A stretch of DNA of 64,000 bases from Palaemon carinicauda. Its lineage: Eukaryota; Arthropoda; Malacostraca; Decapoda; Palaemonidae. The DNA lies in assembly GCF_036898095.1 (NCBI RefSeq), contig NC_090744.1, positions 12,675,093-12,739,092 of the forward strand. The letters run 5' to 3'. How positions within the stretch are numbered: position 1 is the first letter of the stretch; every line of letters starts with the position of its first letter. This document shows positions 10,601-21,869 of this stretch, one piece after another. Both the position numbers and the translations under genes were made by a program. The notes beneath the pieces are model-generated. The model saw only the letters and a list, made by a program, of their open reading frames with translations. It made no database searches and was not told where the DNA came from.

Positions 10601-11575
10601 TATCCAAATTTCTTTTGAGATCTGTAGCTTCGGTCATAGGTGATTTGTATGCACAAGGCAGCCGCTGATATTTTGTCGCACTGCCTCGTGTTTTCTGTAC
10701 TTATTCATGTTTCTTAATGTGGATATCATTAGGTTTACCATCCTGTTGTCTAATGGAATTGCTGTAATGCCATCAGCTTTTCTTGTGTTTGTTGGTGACA
10801 TTAGCCATTTTCAGAACTGAGATTACTTGTGCTTTGATCGGTACAGTATTTGATCAAGGAATTTCCATCGACGTTTCTACTGTACTTATTTCACGAATGT
10901 CTTTTGACTCTGATTTGGATTTTCAATTATGAATTTGCTTTGAAAATAAATGTAGTTTTGCTAGTATTTTCTTTCTATAGCTGGCATTTTTTCATGGAAG
11001 ATAATTTCCCTTTGATCAGTTTGTACTCGGTAATTTTTGTCATTTTGGAGAGAAATTTATTGAAGTCCCGAACTCTGTTGTAAAACCCAATGCATATTTC
11101 TCTTGAGTTCTGTAGCTATGGTCTTTGCTTAATTCTGTGCTCAGGCAGACTTAGATTTTTTGCCTCACTATCTCATGTCTGCTGTATTTCATGTTACTTA
11201 CTGAGGATATCATTAGATTTTCCCTCCTTCTTGTGTAAGGAAATCGCTCTAGTGCCATCAACTTTTCTTGTTTTTGTTGGTGCCATTAGTTATTTTCAAA
11301 ATCAAGATTACCTGTGTTTTGACCCGTACAGTATTTGTACTGCACTCTGTAGTAATGTCGTTTGCTGTTGTTTTGGGTTTTGAAGTCTACATTTACTTTG
11401 TAAGTGAGCGTATTCTGCTAGAACTTATGATGGATTTTAATATCTTTTAGCAGTTAGTATTTTATCTGCTGAGGTAATTTCTCCCTGGGCAGTTTGAACT
11501 TTCTAACTTTGTCCTTTTTGGACAAAATTTATTGAAATCACCATCTCTGTCATACAATCTAATGATCAGAGATTA
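10600..11575 (+). repeat. Diverged ~490 bp tandem duplication
   Basis: Two direct copies lie head to tail, at about 10600-11085 and 11090-11575. Matched anchors include TTGAGATCTGTAGC against TTGAGTTCTGTAGC, GATATCATTAG in both, GCCATCAGCTTTTCTTG against GCCATCAACTTTTCTTG, GTACAGTATTTG in both, and AAATTTATTGAA near each end. Identity looks like about 70-75 percent. The short open frames in the two copies do not correspond to each other, so the unit appears to be non-coding. Confidence 0.8.
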
Positions 11576-11579
11576 TAAC

Positions 11580-12545
11580 AGCAAGTTCCAGTTTAAGTTT
11601 TGTATTTTACAAAGATCAAGTGAAAATGAATTTGTCTTCTTGCTAATCATCAAAGACATGAAGCAAATATTTATCTCCAATCCTGTTTAGGTGTTGAGGA
11701 GTGTAAGCTAGTGTAGGACACTTTCCCTGTTGCAGTGTTGTATGTTTTGGATCACAGCAGTGTCAATAGGCCTCTGGAAGAAGCAATGAGTTAAATACTA
11801 TAAGCTATTCATTGTTTCCAAGTTCCAAAATCTTTGTTGCAAGCAAGTCTGCTATTGCTAACAACTTGCTGGGAATGTCCTTAGTAACTGGATGATGTTG
11901 AAGGATTTTGCCTTCTGTTTTTAACTTTACAATATGCTGTCTTCTAATTACTGGATTAGTGCTCGGATGGTGTAATCTCCTGTGTGGGTTGACATGAATG
12001 CCAGTCGCCACTCGGAATTCCTTTCGTGTCGAAAGTCCAGCGTACAGCCCTTTCATTTTTCTGCTGTGGTTTCTACTGTCTAAATCCAGAAAATTTGTTA
12101 TTATTTGCTGTCTTCACCTGAGTTTCTGAGACTTGTAATTACTCCATTTGGCTCAATTTGAACTGTTTTTTTTATCCTGTTTGTAGACAAATGGTTAACC
12201 ATTATCCATGTAATGACTTTTATCTCTTTTCAATTGAGAAACTGTAGGTCTGTTGCCTGTAAGTAAGAAAGAAAAGCAAACCAAAGGCAGAGGATAGTGC
12301 AGAAATCTGTAGGAAGTGTTGGTTACTAATTTCCTATTGATAAAAGTCTTGCATGGTCTTTACTTCTTTGAAGGGAAAACTCTTCTTGTTTCTTGGGAGT
12401 AAATATAGTTTATTGCCATGTGGAGCTATTCTTGTGGACACAGATTTTCTTAGAGTGCGTGAGTTTTCAGTTGGGTAACTTTCGCACATTTCTGTGCAAT
12501 CTTTCTAGATTAGAAACTATTCACAAGTTTTGGAAATGTTTCGGT
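11580..12545. other. Non-coding stretch
   Basis: No gene or element is recognised. An 83-residue minus-strand open frame at 11805-12056 has no family resemblance that I can name and is not called. Confidence 0.55.
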
Positions 12546-12710
12546 CTTCAAGTTGATTGTCACATGTCTTAATCTTATTAGCGAGTAGTAAACTCATGTT
12601 AGAGTTGATTGCCATGGGTCTCAAGCTTATTAGCAAGTGGTATACTCGTGTTGAAGTTGATTACCATGGGTCTCTAGCTTATTAGCAAGTGGTAAACTCA
12701 ATGTGTGTTT
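12545..12710 (+). repeat. ~52 bp triplicated repeat
   Basis: Three imperfect direct copies of about 52 bp share GTTGATTGCCATGGGTCT, CTTATTAGCAAGTGGTA and ACTCATGTT. They lie at about 12552, 12605 and 12656. Confidence 0.8.
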
Positions 12711-13640
12711 TATCAGTGATTTGCATGAGGTTCTCCTCATAGCTTTGATCTGTTTGGTGTGTTCCTTTATGGTGACACAGTAATTCCAAGGTAGTTGAAC
12801 TTTCATGTGTGTTAAGTGAGGAATCACACTGGTACAATATTCCTTTAGGAATATGAGTTTTATTATCGTTGCCTAAGGTTTGTTGACATGGAATGAGATT
12901 GAATTATCCAGGTACATTTAACCTCATCTTAGGAAAGGTTTTTGTATTATATTCTCAGCTTTATATGAATATAACGGCAGCTTCTTGAAGGGAATTGAGA
13001 GTAGCTATATTTTCTCTTAAGTTTGCTTGAAAAGGAAGTTGCTGTGAACACTTTCTTATAATGTACTGGTTAAAAAGGAATCCATCTTTGGTTATTTCAG
13101 CTGAACCAGTTTTTTGGTGTTTTCCCTGTGGTGGGAATATTTTGTCTATAAGTTTATTGCAGCATGATGGGTCTTAAGAAATTTTTGACTCAATTTTGCA
13201 TCAGATGCTTCTTTTGAATCTGTTATCGCATCAGGAGTCTGTTGAGACAGAATTGAGTTTAGTGAAATACAGTACGGTACCTTAGAATGAAAATGGCAGT
13301 CAGTACTATATCGTAAATTAAGGATAACCTGGCAATTAAGACGGCCATTTGCTCAAAAGACCGCAATACGAAAGGGCACATTTCAACTGTCTTTTTATCT
13401 TTTGGTATACAGAATATGCAGGAAATTACTTTACCATGTACATAAATTTTAATTTAATGTAAAGGTCAGGTAGTTACCCTCCAAGGGAGTTACTGACAGC
13501 TGCGTTTTGGTATTTAAGATTACCTTGATACCAATACCATGTCTTTCAGTTCCCCTCTTGAAGGGTGTGCTGCCTGTGCTAACTCGTCGGTGCAGGGGAA
13601 TGCGACCTCAGTCCGATCTGGCACATAACCGGCTGGGGTG
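12710..13640. other. Non-coding stretch
   Basis: I see no gene or repeat that I can name. It leads into the right arm of the inverted duplication; a GC-richer patch lies at 13550-13690. Confidence 0.5.
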
Positions 13641-15060
13641 AAGCTGGGGTGTCAGGGCAGTACCCTGCATTTGATGTCATCCCCTTTTCCGAAGTCTTTT
13701 GCGCATTTGAGAACCATCGCACGAATTTACCTTAGTTGTGTATTTGGTCTTACTGCTTTCTAGGGAGTTTCTACCATCCAAATATAATAGACTGTACTTG
13801 AAATGAGGACTCCGGTTCTCAGTGGTGACTTGGGACACTAAAGTAAACTATAAATGCCTGAATATTAATGATAATTCATTCACATTCAGGGTTTTTTGCT
13901 TAAACAAAGTGGCTTTGTTATGTTAACCGATTCAATTATATATTCTTCAGGTTATCTACTGAATTAATCATTTTAATCAATACTGCTTAACTTCACAAGT
14001 TTAATTGAGCTAAAACTGTTCCTGTTCAGGTCATATTAAAGAGATATCTGCATGAAAATAGAGAAATATTTTCCTTATAATCAAAATAATCTTGAATCCA
14101 GGGAAACATTTGCTTGAAATTAAAAGTATTATTAAGATGCATTCCTACTTTGACAATTATGCATTTATGTGGTTGAATATATTTTGCTTATTGAAGTGGT
14201 ATTGCTTTCAAGAAAGTGTTGAAGAGTTACGGCTAATTCTTCCGCTCTCTCTACATTCTATTTTTTCCTATACTGGACTTAGCATCAAGGCTATGCACGG
14301 TATCATTGGATTGGGGTACACAACGAAAAGTGAATTGCTGTTTAAAAACGTCTCATGAAAAGGATATATATTTCAACTCCACAGTAACATTACCCAAGTA
14401 CCTTCATGGTATTACTATTCATTTCAGTTATAATGTTAAGCAGGATTTAGTCTGATTGGTAGCATTCTTCAAATGGTTTATGAAACTAGTCAAATATGTT
14501 CTTAGGTCATTGAAAGAATTTAAGTCTCAACTCCATTTATTGCTTCAATTAAGTCATGAGTTTACAAAGGAAATTTGCTTTGTAAAATGGAACTTTAAAA
14601 AGCAGATTATTGGTTGTTACAACTCAGGAATTTTCTCAAGTCCAATGTCCAAAGGCATCTCTGGTTCTGTGATATATCTCAACACCTTTTAGAATTATAG
14701 CTAAATATTTTACTCAATCAGTAAGTTTCAAAATGTCTGCAGCAGAGTTTAAAGTTATGATATTCCTTGACTTATTATCAGGCTTTTTCAAAATACATAT
14801 TTCAGCTATGTTAACCAACTGGGAGGTGTCCCAGTGACAGGCTACTTACAGTAAGCAAACTGCTGTCACTTAGCATTTCAAATCAACATTCCAAGATATG
14901 ATGTCACCTCACTCTTCACAGGAGAGATTCAGGGACTTTTCAACTTCCACATAGGCTTTACGGTGATCGGGGCAGCAGGCAGAGCTTCATAGAGCTAGAA
15001 AAATGCTGTTCTAGAGGTCAGCCCCTTATTTGGGGGGGTACACTAATGTGCTCGGAAAAA
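13640..15060 (-). repeat. Right arm of the ~1.35 kb inverted duplication
   Basis: This is the partner of 6690-8060 in opposite orientation. Similarity is strongest at 14812-15030 (reverse complement has AAGGGGCTGACCTCTAGAAC, TTACTGTAAGTAGC and GTTGGTTAAC) and continues through 14380-14510 (CCATTTGAAGAATG in reverse complement) to about 13780 (GGATGGTAGAAACTCC). The outer edge coincides with an A/T-rich tract at 15058-15070. Confidence 0.7.
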
Positions 15061-15332
15061 AAAAAAATTTTATTATAATTTTTACTTTGAAATGTTATAT
15101 TTTTTACATTTGTAATATTATATTTTTTACCTTAGTAATTTTATGGAAAATAAAAGTTTGTTGTTAAGTTCTGTTTTTTATTATATTCTAAAATATCTTT
15201 ACACAAGTTTTTTTGCATGGTATATTACAGTAAAATAAAGTTTAGTATTTATTTTAATATACAATATAAAGTTGTAATGGAAAACAAAAATAAGTCCTAA
15301 GAATGTTTTCAAACAAATATCACCACAAGTTC

Positions 15333-15733
15333 AAGTTTTGGTATTTTGTAAAGTTAAGTGTTTTTTAGAGCCGAGTGTGTGAAACATAGAAAATCTCAAG
15401 TTTTGAAAACTTGTGCTTCCTTGTGGAGTACTGTAGTGATTAACTTTTGATGTTCTAGATTTAAGTATGAAGAACACAGTACTGTATAATCAATCACACT
15501 TGGTGAATAACTGGTATAGACACAGGAGAAATTAACTCCAGCGTCTATACCAGTTATTCACCAAGTTTGATTGATTATACTGTACTGTATTCTTCAAACT
15601 TAAATCTAGAACATCAAAAGTTAATCACTACAGTACTCCACAAGGAAGCACAAGTTTTCAAAACTAAGATTTTCTATACTTCAAACCCTCAGCTTTCAAA
15701 AAACATTAAAGTAAAAGACTTTACAAAATACTA
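15333..15733. repeat. ~400 bp nearly perfect inverted repeat (hairpin)
   Basis: The left arm 15333-15521 is the reverse complement of 15543-15733 with few mismatches, around a loop of about 21 nt (15522-15542). Matched blocks next to the loop are GGTGAATAACTGGTATAGAC and GTCTATACCAGTTATTCACC. Farther out, TCTAGATTTAAGT and ACTTAAATCTAGA match, as do CTTGTGGAGTACTGTAGTGA and its complement. If transcribed, it would fold into a long double-stranded RNA. It directly precedes the 229 bp satellite. Confidence 0.93.
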
Positions 15734-15769
15734 AGTAACAAAAAAGTTTAAACATTTATACAAAACTTT

Positions 15770-17115
15770 GAAAAGAAATACATGGTAATTTAATTAAATT
15801 TCAAACTTTTTTAATCAAATCATTTTGAAAAAGAAATAATTATTTCATCAATTTTTATCTATAAAAAAATTTTCTATCTTTGCTCAAAGTAAAGACTGCA
15901 GTCTATCATTTTTCATATCCTTAAATGATTCATGACTTTCAATGACAATATTTCAAACTGATCAAAAAAATAGTATAAAAATTTTTACAAATAACTTTGA
16001 ACAGAAAAACATGGTAATTTAATTCAATTTCAAACATTTTTAATCAAATAATTTTGAAAAGAAAAAATTATTTCATCAATTTTTATCTATAAAAAAAATG
16101 TTCTATCTTTGCTCAAAGTAAAGACTGCAGTCTATCAATTTTTATATCCTTAATGATTCATGACTTTCAATGACAATATTTTAAACTGATCAACAAAATA
16201 GTATAAAAAATTATACAAATAACTTTGAACAGAAAAACATGGTAATCTAATTAAATTTCAAACATTTTTAATCAATAATTTTGAAAAGAAAAAATTATTT
16301 CATCAATTTTTATCTATAAAAAAAACGTTCTATCTATGCTCAAAGTAAAGACTGCAGTCTATCAATTTTTATATCCTTAATGATTCATGACTTTCAATGA
16401 CAAAATTTTAAACTAATCAACAAAATAGTATAAACAATTTTACAAATAACTTTGAACAGAAAACCATGGTAATCTAATTAAATTTAAAATTTTTTAATCA
16501 AATAATTTTGAAAAAGAAAAAATTATTTCATCAATTTTTATCTATAAAAAAAAAAACGTTCTATCTATGCTCAAAGTAAAGACTGCAGTCTATCAATTTT
16601 TATATCCTTAATGATTCATGACTTTCAATGACTATTTTAAACTGATCAACAAAATAGTATAAACAATTTTACAAAAAACTTTGAACAGAAAAACATGGTA
16701 ATCTAATTAAATTTTAAACAATTTTAATCAAATCATTTTGAAAAAGAAAAAATTATTTCATTAATTTTTATCTATTAAAAAAATTGTTCTATCTTTGAGC
16801 GCAAAGTAAAGACTGCAGTCTATCAATTTTTATATCCTTAATGATTCATGACTTTCAATGACAATATTTTAAACTGATCAACAAAATAGTATAAACAATT
16901 TTACAAATAACTTTGAACAGAAAAACATGGTAATTTAATTAATTTTAAAACATTTTTAATCAAGTAACTTTTTTAAGAAAAGGAAAAAAATTATAATTTC
17001 ATCAATTTTTATCTGTGAAAATATTCTATCTGCTAAAAGTAAAGACTGCAGTCTATCATTCTTTATATCCTTAATGATTCATGACTTTCAATGACAATAT
17101 TTTAAACAGATCATT
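15770..17115 (+). repeat. ~229 bp AT-rich satellite, six copies
   Basis: Six head-to-tail monomers share GTAAAGACTGCAGTCTATCA at about 15891, 16120, 16347, 16578, 16808 and 17041 (spacing 227-233 bp), along with TGATTCATGACTTTCAATGA and AACATGGTAAT. GACTGCAGTC inside the anchor is a perfect 10 bp palindrome. Monomers look roughly 90 percent identical and non-coding; the last one is the most diverged. Confidence 0.95.
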
Positions 17116-17119
17116 CAAA

Positions 17120-17685
17120 ATGGTACCTAATTGTAAGGTAAAATTCACACCATCTCATACATTTAACAATTTAAAGTTCCTGTATGGTATAGATTGATGG
17201 TAAAAATTGGTCTCTTGAAACAAAAAATGAATAAAATTTATTTCTATATTCACCTGGTGTTCAAATTGCTTCTCCATGGAAGCTCAATTTCATCAACATT
17301 TCTCAAACTAAAACAAATTCCTGATTTATTTCCTTTCAATAGACTTATGCCATTAGTAAAATAATAAGACATCTAGCGGTTAATAATAATAACCTATGGC
17401 TTGTGCAAGCCGCCGTCTGTCTTTCAGTCAAGACGTCACAACTGTGCGAAATCTTGACCTAAGGCAGTAGGGAGGGTAGTGGAAATATACAATGGTCAAC
17501 CTGTATATGAAAATCTGCCCAAAAAAACTCACATGTATTGCCGACTTCCACAAAAGAAAACAGAGGTAATTTACCGCTCTAAATAATAGAAACAATTACC
17601 TAATAATATATCTATATACCTCAAAACCATATAACCAAATCCAGAATTCTGAAGAAAAATACAAATCAACCAGACCAAAAAATAT
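17120..17685. other. Non-coding stretch
   Basis: I see nothing recognisable here. It lies between the satellite and a LINE 3' end. Confidence 0.55.
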
Positions 17686-18300
17686 TATTACAAGCTAAGC
17701 TGAAAAGGCAGAATATAAGCCCAAGGGTTCCAACAAGGGAAAATAGCCCAGTGAGGAATGGAAATAATGAAATTAACTATATGAAAAGTAATGAATAAAG
17801 ATAGAATATCTTGAAGATCAGTAACATTGTTGAAATAAATGCGTCATATATAAACTATGGAGACACTTGTGTCAGCCTGTTCAACATAGCCTTATGATGT
17901 CGGTATGTGCGTTAGAATTAACTGCATACCTAGTATTGCGTACAGGATTGTAGTCTAGGAAGACATGAAAGCAAAGGATGGTCAAAATTAAGAAAAGTCT
18001 TAGGCGACATGCATAAAGAACTATGGTAACTGAATGACAATGTCAGAGATTAATATCTAGTGCAGGAATAAAAAATTCAATAGACAAAGTCTATGTCCAA
18101 CAAATCAAGATGAACTTCAGCAGCTGAAGACCAGACGGAAGAAAAATACTCAAAACAAGGCAGAATGAAAGATTTAAAACACTTCTTCAGAATAGATTGA
18201 TCACCGAAAATCTGAAAGACTTTCTCAATAAGACTAGTTTTTGTACAACTGACAAAGAAACAGACCAATGTGTTTCTCAAAAGTAAATTTGTAATCGAGG
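17685..18300 (-). mobile_element. CR1/Jockey-like LINE, 3' part, copy 1
   Basis: The minus strand encodes an RT C-terminal segment at 18280-18077 (FGDQSILKKCFKSFILPC then EYFSSVWSSAAEVHLDLLD), followed by degenerate coding sequence. It ends in a 3' UTR containing GCCCAAGGGTTCCAAC in plus orientation and a short TAA/ATT-rich terminus at about 17685. The same 3' end recurs at 27035 and 31812. Its upstream edge coincides with the outer end of DIRS B at about 18310, suggesting that one element inserted next to or into the other. Confidence 0.8.
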
Positions 18301-18311
18301 AAAAAAAAACT

Positions 18312-18815
18312 TTAAAAGGGATTTTGACGTAGGAAAAATCTATTTTTGGGCTCGAGCCATGTCGTCCTGATGGAAGTTCCCTTCAGCAACTTTCTACTGG
18401 ATAATATTTCTGCAATTGATATTATAAGAGAATTACTGTCGGGTATCACGGGGTTCCAACTCCCGTAGCGACTATCCGAAAATATCTTGTATAATCAGGG
18501 ACGTATCCTAAGATAACTATAAATATCTGCACCCCAAATAGACCTTTCCCCCACTAATCCTCTAAGGGGAAGGATAAGTGAGGTGCCGTTACATATATCT
18601 CCTTTCGGTGCTCCCATACGACCCTGCCACTTCATTCCACGTCGCAGCTGAGCTACTGTGAAATAGAAGCCTCCAACAAACAAAGGGGTGGGAGAAAAAA
18701 GAAGTAACGGGCGGCCCATCAGGACGACATGGCTATCTCACCCGAAAATAGATTTTTCCTACGTCAAAATCCCTTTTTTGGGCACGAGCCAGGTCGTCCT
18801 GATGGAAATGTACCA
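18312..18815 (-). repeat. Terminal hairpin (ITR and ICR) of DIRS B
   Basis: Position 18316-18373 (AAAAGGGATTTTGACGTAGG through GTCGTCCTGATGG) is the reverse complement of 18714-18778, with one short insertion. A third partial copy, TTTTTGGGCACGAGCCAGG through GTCCTGATGG, follows at 18774-18804 in the direct orientation. One inverted pair plus one direct partial copy reproduces the ITR/ICR layout seen in elements C and D. Confidence 0.8.
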
Positions 18816-19364
18816 GAGAATTATCTATACTCGGTGGGAGGCTTTGCATAAAAGACCTTGAACCAAAAAATTGCTCCCCACCTAAGTGACGAAACAAGTA
18901 TTAATCTCTAAACCTGGGAACCTTTAAAGGAAATGATGAAGTGCATTTTCCCTTTTTCCCTGAAGCAAATACTTTTGTTTCCTCATTGCTAATAACAAGC
19001 TGAAGGAGTGGGCTACGTCGTTGCCGCGGAGTAGATAACACCCCCTCAACCACCACATTATGATGCGTCTCCTCCAATTGCTTCATTTAATGCCTGAAGA
19101 AAACCTAAGTGGACTTCCAACCAGTATATGTCTGCAGTCCCTCAAGTCATATACTGGAAAAAGTTCTAGAAAGAAGCAACATCTTACAAGCCGGGCCCTC
19201 TCTTCAAGGAAAGTAAATAATTTTATTTTGAAAGTGGTTTAGAGACGAATCAAATCCCACTGTATTCTTTTAAAACAAAAGACTACCCTTAAACTGCACT
19301 GCTCTCAGCAAATACACTTTTGGACGGTGTATTAGACCAAGGAAAGGATCACCATGAAGGGGAA

Positions 19365-19873
19365 CTACTTTCCATAGACCACAAGGTGAAAAGGGAAGTT
19401 CAATTTTTTTTTTCGAAAAGCGGGTCCAGGGTATAAATTAACCTCACCATTTTCCACAAATTCAATGTATTTCTCGTCTCGAGAAATCGCTACAAAGTCA
19501 CTAACCCGAGCATCAGAAGCCATCATAATTAAGAAGATGACTTTCTGAGTGGGATTCAGAATAGTAGCCTTTTGATTGCCATGTCCGAAGTGAATTGCAA
19601 ATCTTTGTCCAAAGACCAAGAGATAGGCTTCGGTAGAGCCAACAGCCGTAGCCTTGCACAAACCTTCAGAACTTTGTTGAGGAGATCCAAGTAAATTTCG
19701 ACATCAAAGGCATATAATATAGATCTAGTGAGGGCCGAAGTGTACGACGAAATCGTAAAGGAGGCTAGACTTTTAAACAAGCAAAGCAAGCTTGAAACTT
19801 TAACAAAATCCATAGTAATCAACCCTGGATTTATGTCTGACATATTTGATCCATCTGGTCTATGACGTTTCAT
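19365..19873 (-). pseudogene. DIRS B tyrosine recombinase fragment
   Basis: Two overlapping minus-strand frames, joined by a frameshift near 19600, form a YR. The first has FTISSYTSALTRSILYAFDV and PKPISWSLDKDLQF, the linker before the catalytic domain. The second has QKVIFLIMMASDARVSDFVA, where the Arg near 19508 aligns with the first catalytic Arg, and GEVNLYPGPAFRKK. I could not place the distal HxxR and Tyr motifs below 19365. The protein would have catalysed circle integration. Confidence 0.78.
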
Positions 19874-20418
19874 ACAGTGTCATGGTTCTAGACGACTCAT
19901 AGTTTCCACAAATACCCACTCCTCACGTTGAATTTTCAATTCCATTCCCAGGAATAAGGTGAAATCAAATATGAGATGAGGATTGAACGATCTCCATGAT
20001 GAAGCATAGACAATCCCCTGCTTTCCATCCTGAGAAAGAATCGAGTTAGTCACGGCACGAGTTGGGATTCAAATCTGTGACAATGGGAAACCTGTTGCTC
20101 ATTGGCTACCAAAGAGCCACCAGAGCCGCCATCCCTTGAAAGATCTACGCCTGTCAAAAACCTCCACGAGGAGGTTAAACAGTGGAAACAGGCAAATCGT
20201 CGTCCAATGACTCGCATCCAGGGACATTGACGAACTTTAATGTCCATGCCCACTGCTGCTTGAACCCCTTTCGGTGCTACTTAGCAGGGAAATAACATGC
20301 TGAAGCTCATTGCAAACAGATCCACTTGAAGGCCAGAGATTTGATCTCGCTGATCCAACGTAAAGAAGGTTATCATTACATGGTTAAATTAAGGAGACCT
20401 CAATTCTAGTCTGTTGAA

Positions 20419-20613
20419 TCAATATACTATAACTCTGTTAACGAGGTTTAAGTGGATATGAATGTTCTCCTTCAGGTATAAGTTCATGAGGGAAGAGAAG
20501 ACTGCCAGGGACTCCAAAATATTGATGTGGTATTGGTAAAATTTCTGTGACCAACAGCTTTGCACTTTTTTGGGTGGGTTATGACCCACCCAACCTCCCA
20601 CCGAGGCGTCCAA
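20419..20613 (-). pseudogene. DIRS B RNase H fragment
   Basis: This minus-strand segment reads MDASVGGWVGHNPP and later YHINILESLAVFSSLM, matching the DIRS RNase H pattern of DAS.xGWGAH, then HINxLELxAV. The first catalytic Asp (in MDAS) and the Glu (in LES) are present. The frame stops after VIVY. It lies upstream of the recombinase in element order, as expected for DIRS. Confidence 0.8.
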
Positions 20614-21869
20614 ACTGTGTCACTACTAGAGGAGGAAAACGCACTGTGAAAGACTTATGGCAGTGAACCATGGTCCAAGTTGCAAGAAAACCGGGGTCGT
20701 CTTCTGATGGTCAGGAAGAGGTCAAGGGATTCGGCAGAAAACACCTTGCCCAAAAGATAGTCAGTGTTGCCGTCACCAGTGGCAGCACACCCGTAAAGCC
20801 CTGTCCACCCGATCGGGCATGCCCGACGGGCAAACAGTGATACCAGGCCACAATAGTTAGTGAAAATGAGGGTTGATGACGTCAGAAGCCGCCTAACCGA
20901 TTCGCCAACTAAGAAAAAATTTGCCATCATGGTACAAAAATTGCCATTAGTAACTGCACACTTAGGTAACAGCATTGCCATCTCCCAAGGCTCTTCCTAA
21001 AGCAGAGGCATAAGAACAATCCCCTATACGAGGCTTCATCTGCCGTCAGTAACGGCAGCGTTGGTAAGAATGGCAGCAAAGTCAGACAACTATACTTCCA
21101 ACAGAAACATCATGCCATAAGTAAAGGTTGTGGCGGTACAGGCCATACTGCCTTAAATAGCGACGTATCACTATCGTGTGCCCAAGATAAGGAATGAGGT
21201 CGGAGACGTCGAAGCCGTAAATACTAGCAATGACGTCTGTCTGACAACACGCTTTTACATAAAAGGGTATGCTGACGGGTCAGAAAGACCAGAACCCTGA
21301 AGAGATTAGGCCTCACCACAACAATAGCAAAAACACAGCATTATAAATAAAATTGAGTTCATTATCAGTAACAGGATTGATTGATTGATTTAAGGTAGTT
21401 ACAGGAAGACTCACCATGAAGAAGCTTTACTATATCTAAAATTCTCATAGGCTAGGATACGGCAGCACACAACTGTCAGTGCACCAGCAGGAAAAAAACT
21501 CCCTTCGCAAAGGGGAACACTATAGAACTACCGTAAGCGAACATGAGAACATATGAATGAATATAGCATAATGGACCAACGAACACGCCGTCGAAGGATA
21601 GGCTAGGCCTAGATACGACAAGTCAAAAGAAAAATCCCAGAGGCTAAAAGAAAATGCAGTTAGTCAGCGAACCGACTAAACAAGATAAGTGAGCTCACCC
21701 TTTGCAAACGGGAACTCCAAAAAACTGCGCCTTCCTAGCCTTGAGAAAATTCAGAAGCTTGTAGCACGGTCAGAGTACCGAGAAACGCCAACAAGTGGGA
21801 CAAAAATCTCAGAGTCTAGCATGACCGAGTAAAAATCTCATCACCCTTTGATTGCAAAGGGTGTTACCT

